In this document: piece by piece, positions 7,005-13,361 of the stretch
Layout: the number at the start of each line of letters is the position of its first letter
Position numbering within the stretch: the first letter of the stretch is position 1
Origin: an uncultured Collinsella sp.
GTDB taxonomy: Bacteria; Actinomycetota; Coriobacteriia; Coriobacteriales; Coriobacteriaceae
Length of the DNA: 13,723 nt
Direction: 5' to 3'
Assembly: GCA_902469555.1 (NCBI GenBank)
Contig: CABRDB010000102.1
Coordinates: 1 to 13,723 of the forward strand
Position numbers and translations under genes: made by a program
The notes under the pieces: generated by a model
Database searches by the model: none
The model's input: the letters and a program-made list of their open reading frames with translations, nothing else
What the model was told of the DNA's origin: nothing

Positions 7005-7045
7005 AAACCTGCCAAAACAAACCTGTCCCTTTTTGGTGGGTTTTT
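7005..7045 (+). repeat. Third copy of the interspersed repeat, forming a terminator-like hairpin
   Basis: Bases 7008-7029 (core CCTGCCAAAACAAACC) match the right arm of the 3064-3153 element at about 19 of 22 positions. Here AAACCTGCCAAAA (7005-7017) can also pair with TTTTGGTGGGTTT (7031-7043), using two G-U pairs and ending in a T run. It sits about 55 bp before the ROK kinase start codon, so it could reduce read-through or attenuate that gene. Confidence 0.55.
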
Positions 7046-7098
7046 GTCTTGGGAGCGGTACCATACAGGCAATGTTTAAACGAGAAAGGCGGGCTCCC

Positions 7099-8052
7099 AT
7101 GGAACCTAAACAGTATTACATCGGCATCGACGTCGGCGGCACTTCGGTTAAGGAGGGCCTGTTCGACGAGGACGGCAACCTGCTGGCCAAGGCCAGCGTG
7201 CCCACGCCGCCCATCGTTGACGCCGCGGGCTTTGCCGCGGTGACCGAGGCTATCGACCAGGTGGTCGCCAAGGCCCAGATTCCGCGTGCCTTTGTGGCGG
7301 GCATTGGCCTGGCTGTTCCGTGCCCCATCCCGGCATCGGGCGATGCCAAGGTCAAGGCTAACATTGCCATTAACCTGCCCGAGCTGAGGGTCGCCATTCA
7401 GGAGCATTGCCCCGACGCGGTCGTTAAGTACGAGAACGATGCCAACGCCGCTGCTATGGGCGAGGCCTGGCTCGGCTCTGCCAAGGGCGTGCAGAACGTG
7501 GTGATGGTCACCATCGGTACCGGCGTGGGCGGCGGCGTTATCGTTAACGGCGACGTGGTATCGGGCGTTGTGGGCGCCGGCGGCGAGATTGGCCACATGT
7601 GCCTGAACCCGGCCGAGGAGCGCGCCTGCGGCTGCGGTGGCCATGGCCACCTGGAGCAGTATTCCAGCGCCACCGGCGTGGTGAGCAACTACCTTGCCGA
7701 GTGCAAGAAGGCGGGCGTCGACCCCATCGAGCTCACCGGGCCTTCTGATTCCAAGGACGTGTTCCAGGCCTGCCGCGAGGGCGACAAGCTCGCGCTTGCC
7801 GCAGCTGACACCATGGCCGACTATCTCGGCCGCGCCTTGGCGCTCATTGCCAACGTGGTCGATCCCGAGATGTTCCTCATCGGCGGCGGCGCATCCGCCT
7901 CGGCCGACGTCTACCTCGACAAGGTCCGCGAGCACTTTAAGCAGTACGCGCTTTCTGCCTCGCGCGAGACGCCCGTCAGGGTCGCCTCGCTCGGCAACGA
8001 CGCCGGCATCATCGGTGCCGCCTACGTAGCCCTGCGCGCCGCCGGTAAATAG
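7099..8052 (+). CDS. ROK-family sugar kinase (glucokinase-like)
   Basis: This 317-residue protein of the ROK family is a cytosolic ATP-dependent kinase for a hexose, most likely glucose. The phosphate-1 motif GIDVGGTSVKEG (about 9-20), the catalytic END motif (D114 in ENDANAAAMGE), the GTGVGGGVI loop and GEIGHM are all present. The zinc site reads H166, C177, C179 and then GHGHLE, so His184 replaces the third Cys of the usual CxCGxxGCxE motif. The ATG at 7099 is preferred, with AAAGG 9 nt upstream; an in-frame ATG at 7072 has no ribosome site. The PTS operon ends upstream at a terminator, so it is probably transcribed separately. It could phosphorylate the free sugar released by the GH1 enzyme. 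Regulator-type ROK proteins are ruled out by the absence of an N-terminal helix-turn-helix. Confidence 0.88.
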   Translation: MEPKQYYIGIDVGGTSVKEGLFDEDGNLLAKASVPTPPIVDAAGFAAVTEAIDQVVAKAQIPRAFVAGIGLAVPCPIPASGDAKVKANIAINLPELRVAIQEHCPDAVVKYENDANAAAMGEAWLGSAKGVQNVVMVTIGTGVGGGVIVNGDVVSGVVGAGGEIGHMCLNPAEERACGCGGHGHLEQYSSATGVVSNYLAECKKAGVDPIELTGPSDSKDVFQACREGDKLALAAADTMADYLGRALALIANVVDPEMFLIGGGASASADVYLDKVREHFKQYALSASRETPVRVASLGNDAGIIGAAYVALRAAGK

Positions 8053-8067
8053 CTGGTGCGGGGGCAG

Positions 8068-8094
8068 GTGGTGAAAGGGGGACAGGCTTCGTCC
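8068..8094. other. Short inverted repeat between ROK kinase and ppaC
   Basis: GGGAC and GTCCC flank a 7-nt spacer (AGGCTTC), and the outer GGGGCA/TTGCCCC pieces across 8060-8118 could extend the pairing imperfectly. No T run follows. It may be a weak 3' end for the kinase mRNA or a degenerate intergenic repeat. Confidence 0.25.
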
Positions 8095-8211
8095 CTGACC
8101 TCGCCTCAGCGCTTGCCCCAAATTGTGCCGCGACCCTTCCGTCTCATAAGGTTCGGCGTCAGCGTGCTACCATAGCTACGTCCAAGTACACATATCAAGT
8201 GGAGGATATCC

Positions 8212-9135
8212 ATGGCAAACGTTCTTGTCTTTGGTCACCAGAACCCCGATAACGACGCCATCATGAGCGCCGTCGTCCTGTCCCAGCTGCTCAACCAGGT
8301 TGAGTATGCCGGCAACACCTACGAGGCCTGCGCCCTTGGTCAGCTTCCGGCCGAGTCCGCCAAGCTGCTTGCCGACGCCGGCATTGCCGAGCCCCGCGTG
8401 ATCGAGTCCGTCGAGGCCGGCCAGCTCGTCGTCCTCACTGACCACAACGAGTCCGCCCAGTCTGTCGCCGGCCTTAAGGACGCCACGGTCTTTGGTGTCG
8501 TCGATCATCACCGCATCGGCGACTTCGAGACCGCCGGCCCGCTGCACTACATCTGCCTGCCCTGGGGCTCCAGCTGCACCATCGTCACCAAGCTCGCCGG
8601 CGTGCTCGGCGTTGAGCTTTCCGACGTCCAGGCTAAGCTGCTGCTCTCGGCCATGATGACCGATACGCTCATGCTCAAGAGCCCCACCACCACCGATGTC
8701 GACCGCACCGTTGCCGCCAAGCTCGGCGAGCAGGTGGGCGTCGACCCGGTCAAGTTTGGCATGGAGGTCTTCCTCACCCGTCCGTCCGGCTCCTTCACTG
8801 CAGCCGAGATGGTCGGCAACGACATCAAGATGTTCGAGCCCGCTGGCAAGAAGCTGCTCATTGGCCAGTACGAGACCGTCGACAAGAGCCGCGCGCTCGG
8901 CATGATCGACGAGATCCGCGAGGCCATGCGCGCCTACGCCGCCGAGAAGGGTGCCGACGGCATCGTCCTGTGCATCACCGACATCATGGAGGAGGGCTCG
9001 CAGGTCCTGCTCGAGGGCGAGACCGAGGCTGCTCAGAAGGGCCTGGGCATTGCCGACGAGCACGACGGCGTCTGGATGCCGGGCGTCCTCTCCCGCAAAA
9101 AGCAGGTCGCTGCCCCCATCATGGCCGCCTGCTAG
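8212..9135 (+). CDS. ppaC: Manganese-dependent inorganic pyrophosphatase (family II, DHH superfamily)
   Basis: This 307-residue cytosolic enzyme hydrolyses pyrophosphate to two phosphates, pulling biosynthetic reactions forward. All family II signatures are visible: GHQNPDNDAI (H9, D13, D15), DHNE (D77), the DHH motif VVDHHR (D98, H99, H100), MMTDT (D151) and the C-terminal substrate-binding SRKKQ (294-298). The length is normal and no CBS regulatory domains are inserted, so it is the simple unregulated form. The start is set by GTGGAGGA just upstream of the ATG. It stands alone: a terminator follows directly and both neighbours have their own upstream regions. A TACCAT sequence at 8168-8173 might be a -10 element, but I see no matching -35. 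Confidence 0.96.
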   Translation: MANVLVFGHQNPDNDAIMSAVVLSQLLNQVEYAGNTYEACALGQLPAESAKLLADAGIAEPRVIESVEAGQLVVLTDHNESAQSVAGLKDATVFGVVDHHRIGDFETAGPLHYICLPWGSSCTIVTKLAGVLGVELSDVQAKLLLSAMMTDTLMLKSPTTTDVDRTVAAKLGEQVGVDPVKFGMEVFLTRPSGSFTAAEMVGNDIKMFEPAGKKLLIGQYETVDKSRALGMIDEIREAMRAYAAEKGADGIVLCITDIMEEGSQVLLEGETEAAQKGLGIADEHDGVWMPGVLSRKKQVAAPIMAAC

Positions 9136-9154
9136 GTTTAGTTGACCGAACGCC

Positions 9155-9194
9155 ACGACCGGATCGCGGACGCCCCGCGCTCCGGTCGTTTTTT
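9155..9194 (+). terminator. Rho-independent terminator of ppaC
   Basis: ACGACCGGA (9155-9163) pairs perfectly with TCCGGTCGT (9181-9189), and six T follow (9189-9194). It begins 20 bp after the ppaC stop codon. Confidence 0.9.
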
Positions 9195-9195
9195 G

Positions 9196-9369
9196 TGCAC
9201 GACGCTGCGTCGTCTCTTGGGCAGGCGCGCCCGTGCCGTTGAGCAAATAATGTTCAACCTGTGGTTCCGCTTTTCGGCCACGCCTGCGTGCTTGTCGTGC
9301 AGGGTAGGCTAGATGCAAGCGTAATACGTTAGAGCGCGGCGCCGCCACTTGGGCGGGCCGTGCTTTTTT
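9196..9369 (+). promoter_or_regulatory. Possible structured leader of nhaA with terminator-like hairpin
   Basis: TGCACGAC (9196-9203) and GTCGTGCA (9294-9301) are complementary and would close a domain of about 106 nt containing smaller stems, for example CACGC/GCGTG near 9279-9291. A strong GC-rich hairpin follows (AGCGCGGC 9333-9340 with GCCGTGCT 9357-9364, inner CCGCC/GGCGG) with six T (9364-9369), ending 33 bp before the nhaA ATG. Since ppaC already has its own terminator, this second one looks like an attenuator or the end of a small RNA. No convincing promoter was found for such a leader. Confidence 0.4.
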
Positions 9370-9402
9370 AAGACGGGAGCCTTCCCGTGAAAGGAGCCGC
9401 CC

Positions 9403-10761
9403 ATGGCAGCAACTGAGCAGCTGTTCAACGTTCGTGAGCGCAAGCGCTTTGAACGTCACGACATTTGGGAGCGCATCGCCGAGAACGGTACGATTTCCGC
9501 CGCCGTCATGGTCTTCGCCGCCATCGCCGCCGTCATTTGCGCCAATACCGATGCCTACGAGGCCATCCATCACTTTTTGGAGACCCCGCTGTATGTGGGT
9601 CTGGGCAACCTTACGGCCGGTCTCACCGTTGAGCTTTTCGTCAACGACTTCCTCATGGCGATTTTCTTTTTGTTGGTGGGCATCGAGCTTAAGTACGAGA
9701 TGACGGTCGGTGAGCTCAAGAATCCGCGTCAGGCCATGCTTCCCATGCTGGCGGCCGTGGGCGGCGTTGTCGTTCCCGCCTGCATCTACCTGATCTTTAA
9801 CCATGCCGGCGCCCGCAACGGTTGGGCCATCCCCATGGCAACCGATATTGCCTTTGCGCTGGGCGTGCTGTCGCTTTTGGGCAATCGCGTGCCCAACGGC
9901 GTGCGCGTGTTCTTCTCGACGCTCGCCATCGCCGACGACCTCATCTCCATCGCCGCCATCGCCATCTTCTACGGTCAGAGCCCCAATCCGTTTTGGTTGG
10001 GCGCCGCCGCGCTTGTGACCTGCGCGCTCGTGTGGCTCAACAAGACGCAGCACTACCGCCTTGCCCCGTATTCGGTACTGGGTCTGCTGTTGTGGTTCTG
10101 CATGTTCAAGAGCGGCGTGCACGCTACGCTTGCTGGCGTCATCTTGGCCTTTACCATCCCGGCCAAGTGCGGTGTCAAGCTCGATAGCCTCACCGATTGG
10201 TTGGGCGAGTGCCTGCCGCTGCTCGATGATCGCTACGACGACGAGGCGCACATCCTGGGCCAGCATGACTTTACCGTCTCGACCACCAAGGTCGAGCGCG
10301 TCATGCACCGCGTGACCCCGCCGCTTATCCGCATGGAGCGTCTGATCTCCACGCCGGTCAACTTTGTGATCCTGCCGATCTTTGCGTTCGTGAACGCGCA
10401 GGTTCGTCTGGTGGGCGTGGACATGAGCACGCTGCTCACCGACCCGGTGACGCTCGGCGTGTACTTTGGCATGCTGCTGGGCAAGCCGATCGGCATCTTT
10501 GGTATGACGTTTGCCCTGGTTAAGCTTAAGGCCTGCGAGCTGCCGCACAATGTCAACTGGCACATGATTGCCGGCGTGGGCATTCTGGGCGGTATCGGCT
10601 TTACCATGTCGATCCTCATCAGCGGCCTCGCCTTCCCGACGGCCCAGTTTGAGGTTCTGGCTGCCAAGGCCGCTATTCTCGCCGGTTCGGTCACCGCTGC
10701 CGTGCTCGGCATGATCTACATGAGCGTGGTCTGCAAGCGCCCCGCGCCCAAAGACGAGTAA
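9403..10761 (+). CDS. nhaA: Na+/H+ antiporter NhaA
   Basis: This 452-residue inner-membrane antiporter exchanges Na+ (or Li+) for protons in pH and sodium homeostasis. The characteristic core is present: PMATDIAFALGVLSLLGNRVP (D148 in ATD) and LAIADDL (D178, D179), the paired aspartates that bind ion and protons. Later segments (ILPIFAFVNA, GKPIGIFGM, GGIGFTMSILI) are also typical. It is longer than E. coli NhaA (388 residues), mainly from a hydrophilic N-terminus of about 25 residues and a charged loop around 265-305 (LLDDRYDDEAHILGQHD), which may be regulatory. The ATG is preceded by AAGGAG 6 nt away. It appears monocistronic, downstream of a terminator-like hairpin that could control it, with a further hairpin after it. 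Confidence 0.95.
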   Translation: MAATEQLFNVRERKRFERHDIWERIAENGTISAAVMVFAAIAAVICANTDAYEAIHHFLETPLYVGLGNLTAGLTVELFVNDFLMAIFFLLVGIELKYEMTVGELKNPRQAMLPMLAAVGGVVVPACIYLIFNHAGARNGWAIPMATDIAFALGVLSLLGNRVPNGVRVFFSTLAIADDLISIAAIAIFYGQSPNPFWLGAAALVTCALVWLNKTQHYRLAPYSVLGLLLWFCMFKSGVHATLAGVILAFTIPAKCGVKLDSLTDWLGECLPLLDDRYDDEAHILGQHDFTVSTTKVERVMHRVTPPLIRMERLISTPVNFVILPIFAFVNAQVRLVGVDMSTLLTDPVTLGVYFGMLLGKPIGIFGMTFALVKLKACELPHNVNWHMIAGVGILGGIGFTMSILISGLAFPTAQFEVLAAKAAILAGSVTAAVLGMIYMSVVCKRPAPKDE

Positions 10762-11133
10762 GAGCGCGAAAACCGGCTCCAGAACCGATTCGGGCGCGTT
10801 CAAAATGCGGATTCGGGCGGTGCTTGCCGCCTGCCAGACACGCCAGTGGTCAAAAAACGCCGTTTGTGAGTACTGTCACAAACGGCGTATCATTTTAGGT
10901 GCGGAAAATAATGAACAAAGTTATAAGAACTGTACGTTAATGAGTGACCATCGACTTCCAATTTGGCGCTAGCTGACGGTGATTAGGAAGTTTCAAGTCG
11001 AGTTTTGCCGATTTCGACCAAGAATCGCTGCTACTAAAAAGGTAACAGTACTCATATTTGCCCTTTTTTGGCCACAAGCCCTAAAACAAGCCTCGCCAAG
11101 GTCGGAAAGCGGGCCAAACGCCGGCCTCGAGGC
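10762..11133. other. Non-coding, AT-richer gap with several inverted repeats
   Basis: This 372-bp stretch has no credible coding frame on either strand; base composition shifts to AT-rich from about 10890 to 11090. It holds a 13-bp perfect hairpin (10857-10888), TCGACTT/AAGTCGA (10951-10957 with 10995-11001), and TGAGTACTGT/ACAGTACTCA (10867-10876 with 11045-11054), in which the distal copy is complementary to the loop of the first hairpin. It could encode a small RNA or be a non-autonomous repeat element. Confidence 0.45.
10851..10896. terminator. Probable bidirectional terminator between nhaA and the small minus-strand gene
   Basis: ACGCCGTTTGTGA (10857-10869) pairs perfectly with TCACAAACGGCGT (10876-10888). 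On the minus strand the stem is followed by six T (the A run 10851-10856 of the plus strand); on the plus strand by ATCATTTTA. It would stop minus-strand transcription best and may also end nhaA. Confidence 0.7.
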
Positions 11134-11135
11134 TT
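11088..11135 (-). terminator. Possible terminator of the small minus-strand gene
   Basis: AAGCCTCG (11088-11095) and CGAGGCTT (11128-11135) are perfectly complementary, with a GC-rich interior. On the minus strand GTTTTAG follows. The right arm overlaps the gene's stop codon. The long interior makes this less certain than the hairpin at 10857-10888. Confidence 0.35.
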
Positions 11136-11388
11136 ATTCCACCGTTCCGTAGACGGCGCCCCAGCCGTGGGCGGCCAAGGCGGAGTTGAGCTGGTCGCAC
11201 AGCGACTGGCGGTCGTAATAGCCGGGCGGTAGCAGGTTGACGATTTCCATGAGATCGGGCGCCAGGTCTAAGATTTCGGCCTGTACGATCAGATCCAGGC
11301 GGTCGATGGCATGGCGGTCGTAAAACAGCCCGTCGACCAGGCGCTGCAGGTCGCCGAATTCCTCGGCCCTAAACGATCCGTACTCCAT
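11134..11388 (-). CDS. Small acidic hypothetical protein (84 aa)
   Basis: The frame encodes MEYGSFRAEEFGDLQRLVDG and continues to ...HGWGAVYGTVE. The ATG at 11388 is chosen over an upstream in-frame ATG at 11439 because a perfect AAGGAGG lies about 4 nt before it. I do not recognise a domain. It is acidic and mostly helical in appearance, with repeated hydrophobic spacing (RLDLIVQAEI, DLMEIVNLL) and a PPGYYDRQ turn; there is no signal peptide, membrane segment or Cys pair. It is transcribed divergently from the aminotransferase gene and is followed by hairpins able to end its transcript. The strong ribosome site and well-formed amino-acid pattern argue that it is a real cytosolic protein. Function unknown. 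Confidence 0.75.
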   Translation of the reverse strand: MEYGSFRAEEFGDLQRLVDGLFYDRHAIDRLDLIVQAEILDLAPDLMEIVNLLPPGYYDRQSLCDQLNSALAAHGWGAVYGTVE

Positions 11389-11490
11389 AGTGCCTCCTTG
11401 GGCGCCCCACGCCGCCATGCGCGGCGATTCGTAATTCATTGCGATGAACTTAATCTATCACGGCTTCATAACGTTGCGACGATGGCGGTC

Positions 11491-11496
11491 TATACT
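11491..11496 (+). promoter_or_regulatory. -10 element of the aminotransferase gene
   Basis: TATACT lies 42 bp upstream of the aminotransferase start codon. The region 17-18 bp further upstream (CATAACG) is a poor -35 match, so the promoter may depend on an activator, or the call may be wrong. Confidence 0.4.
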
Positions 11497-11538
11497 TAGA
11501 CGAACTGCAACGTACCGCTTCGCGAAAGGTCGCACCCC

Positions 11539-12843
11539 ATGCAGACGATCTACCAGAAGATGGAAACCACCGAACTCGATGCCGCCATCGAGGCGCTCAA
11601 AGCCGAGGTTGCCGAGGTCAAGGCCAAGGGTCTGGCGCTCGACATGGCGCGCGGCAAGCCGTCGCCCTCCCAGGTGAACATTTCTCGCCCCATGCTCGAT
11701 ATCCTCAATGCCGATGCCGATCTGCACGACGGCAACGTCGATTGTTCCAACTACGGTTGCTTCGAGGGCATTCCCTCGGCACGCAAGCTAGCGGGGGAGT
11801 TCCTGGGCTGCCCCGCCGAGCAGACGCTCGTGCTGGGTTCGTCGAGCCTTTTGATCGAGCATGACATTGCCGGCATGTTCTGGCGCTGCGGCTCGTGCGG
11901 CAGCGAGCCCTGGGACGCTTACGAGGCCGCGCACGACGGCAAGAAGGTCAAGTTCCTGTGCCCCGTTCCCGGCTACGATCGTCACTTTGGCATCACCGCC
12001 GATCTGGGTATCGAGAACGTCCCCGTCGCGATGACCGACAACGGCCCCGACATGGACGAGATCGAGCGCCTGGTTGCCGCCGACGACTCCATCAAGGGCA
12101 TCTGGTGCGTGCCCAAGTATTCCAACCCCACGGGCATCACCTTTAGCGAGGACACCGTGCGCCGCCTGGTCGAGATGCCCACGGCTGCGCCCGATTTCCG
12201 CATCTTCTGGGACAACGCCTACTGCGTGCACGACCTGTACGACGAGACCGACGAGCTCGCAAACATCTTTGACCTCGCTCGCACGGCGGGCACCGAGGAC
12301 CGTGTGGTGGCCTTTGCCTCGACGTCCAAGATCACCTTCCCGGGCGCCGGCATCGGCTTTATTGGTGCGAGCCCCGCGGTTATCGCCGAGTTCTCCAAGC
12401 GCCTGAAGGCCGGCCTCATCAGCGCCGACAAGCTCAACCAGCTGCGTCACGTGCGCTTCCTTCCCACCATCGAGGCGGTCAAGGAGCATATGAAAAAGCA
12501 TGCCGAGTTCCTGCGTCCGCGCTTTGAGGCCGTCGAGCGCAAGCTCACCGAGGGCTTGGGCGATACGGGTTGCGCCACTTGGACGCATCCCCGCGGCGGC
12601 TACTTTGTGAGCTTTGATGGTCCCGAGGGCTCGGCCCAAAAGGTCGCTGCGCTTTGTGCCGACCTGGGTGTCAAGCTCACGCCGGCTGGTGCCACCTGGC
12701 CTTATGGCAAGGATCCGCGCGACACCAACATCCGCATCGCGCCGAGCTATCCCACGGTCGAGGACCTGGAGGCCGCGCTCGACGTGCTGGTGCTGGCCGT
12801 CAAGCTCGTCGCTGCCGAGCTTGCGCGTGCCGAGCGCGCCTAA
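11539..12843 (+). CDS. PLP-dependent aspartate aminotransferase-like enzyme (class I, Corynebacterium-type subgroup)
   Basis: This 434-residue cytosolic fold-type I aminotransferase probably transfers the amino group of aspartate to 2-oxoglutarate. The N-terminal LALDMARGKPSPSQ, the segment SNYGCFEGIPSARKLAGEFL and PGYDRHFGI match the subgroup of aspartate aminotransferases described from corynebacteria and related bacteria. Active-site residues are in place: YSNPTG (N196), WDNAYCVHD (D225, Y228), the PLP-binding Lys in STSKITFPGAG (K264) and the substrate-carboxylate Arg in NIRIAPSYP (R399). The start has a modest ribosome site (GCGAAAGG), and an upstream TATACT suggests its own promoter. 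The STAS gene follows 51 bp later on the same strand and may be cotranscribed. Another amino-acid substrate, such as an aromatic or branched-chain one, cannot be excluded. Confidence 0.87.
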   Translation: MQTIYQKMETTELDAAIEALKAEVAEVKAKGLALDMARGKPSPSQVNISRPMLDILNADADLHDGNVDCSNYGCFEGIPSARKLAGEFLGCPAEQTLVLGSSSLLIEHDIAGMFWRCGSCGSEPWDAYEAAHDGKKVKFLCPVPGYDRHFGITADLGIENVPVAMTDNGPDMDEIERLVAADDSIKGIWCVPKYSNPTGITFSEDTVRRLVEMPTAAPDFRIFWDNAYCVHDLYDETDELANIFDLARTAGTEDRVVAFASTSKITFPGAGIGFIGASPAVIAEFSKRLKAGLISADKLNQLRHVRFLPTIEAVKEHMKKHAEFLRPRFEAVERKLTEGLGDTGCATWTHPRGGYFVSFDGPEGSAQKVAALCADLGVKLTPAGATWPYGKDPRDTNIRIAPSYPTVEDLEAALDVLVLAVKLVAAELARAERA

Positions 12844-12894
12844 CGCGCGGCTTCCCGTACTATCCGCACTTTCGATACGTAAAGGAGCGTATAC

Positions 12895-13209
12895 ATGGAT
12901 TTGGGTATTTCCACCAACCCCACGCCAGAGCTCTACACCATTAAGGTGACCGGTGAGATCGATATCTCTAACGCCGATAGCCTGCGCAATGCCATCGACC
13001 TGGCGCTCGAGCAGCCCACTGAGGCCGTTGAGCTCGATTTTGCCCAGGTGAGCTACATCGATTCGACGGGCATTGGCGTGCTCGTGGGCGCCGCGCACCA
13101 CGCGGCCGACCACGGCAAGCGCTTTAGCTGCACCAATGTGCAGCCCCCGGTGATGCGCGTGGTTCAGCTGTTGGGTGTCGACCAGGAGATTTCGATCACC
13201 GCTGCATAA
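12895..13209 (+). CDS. STAS-domain anti-anti-sigma factor (SpoIIAA/RsbV-like)
   Basis: This 104-residue single STAS domain resembles SpoIIAA and RsbV, partner-switching proteins that bind an anti-sigma kinase and free its sigma factor when unphosphorylated. The expected order is visible: beta strand VTGEIDISNADSLRNAI near the N-terminus, then VSYIDSTGIGVLVG, where Ser57 of the DSTG motif matches the regulatory phosphoserine, then FSCTNVQPPVMRVVQLLGVD. The start follows AAAGGAG (12881-12887) 7 nt upstream. That site lies in the loop of a small stem (ATACG 12875-12879 with CGTAT 12888-12892). No anti-sigma kinase, phosphatase or sigma factor is encoded in the window, so the partners lie elsewhere and the controlled response is unknown. 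Confidence 0.92.
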   Translation: MDLGISTNPTPELYTIKVTGEIDISNADSLRNAIDLALEQPTEAVELDFAQVSYIDSTGIGVLVGAAHHAADHGKRFSCTNVQPPVMRVVQLLGVDQEISITAA

Positions 13210-13252
13210 TCTTTGCCCCAAAAGGGCGTGCCGTTTGGCATATGTTTGTGAT

Positions 13253-13286
13253 GCGCTCGGACGTTTTGGCGTCCGGGCGCTATACT
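13253..13286 (+). promoter_or_regulatory. Inverted repeat abutting a -10 element upstream of the tatA-like gene
   Basis: GCGCTCGGACG (13253-13263) pairs with CGTCCGGGCGC (13270-13280) over 11 positions, including one G-T pair, around TTTTGG. TATACT (13281-13286), a good -10 hexamer, begins at the next base. The repeat fills the spacer and -35 area, and no -35 consensus is seen. It could be an operator or the weak 3' end of the STAS transcript. Confidence 0.4.
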
Positions 13287-13361
13287 TGACCGAATGAATA
13301 GACGAGTTCCGGCCGAATGGCGCGGTGCGGGCTCGACTCACATCGAGCCTTGGAGGTATGT

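Noticed and set aside
8060..8118. Possible fourth copy of the CCTGCCAAA repeat between the ROK gene and ppaC
   Set aside because: It shares only GGGACAGG with the repeat and not the TTTGTTTTGGCAGG part, so the similarity is too short to call.
8176..10803. An 875-codon open frame on the minus strand opposite ppaC and nhaA
   Set aside because: Its product is rich in His, Asp, Gly and Arg without hydrophobic core patterns, has no ribosome site or domain, and mirrors the third-position GC bias of two certain genes on the plus strand. The same applies to the long minus-strand frames opposite the beta-glucosidase (3163-4632), EIIC (4696-5595), ROK kinase (6952-8121) and aminotransferase (11788-13341).
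10911..10940. Nine-codon frame MNKVIRTVR as a possible leader peptide
   Set aside because: It has only a weak upstream purine stretch, no downstream gene on the same strand within 500 bp to regulate, and length consistent with chance.
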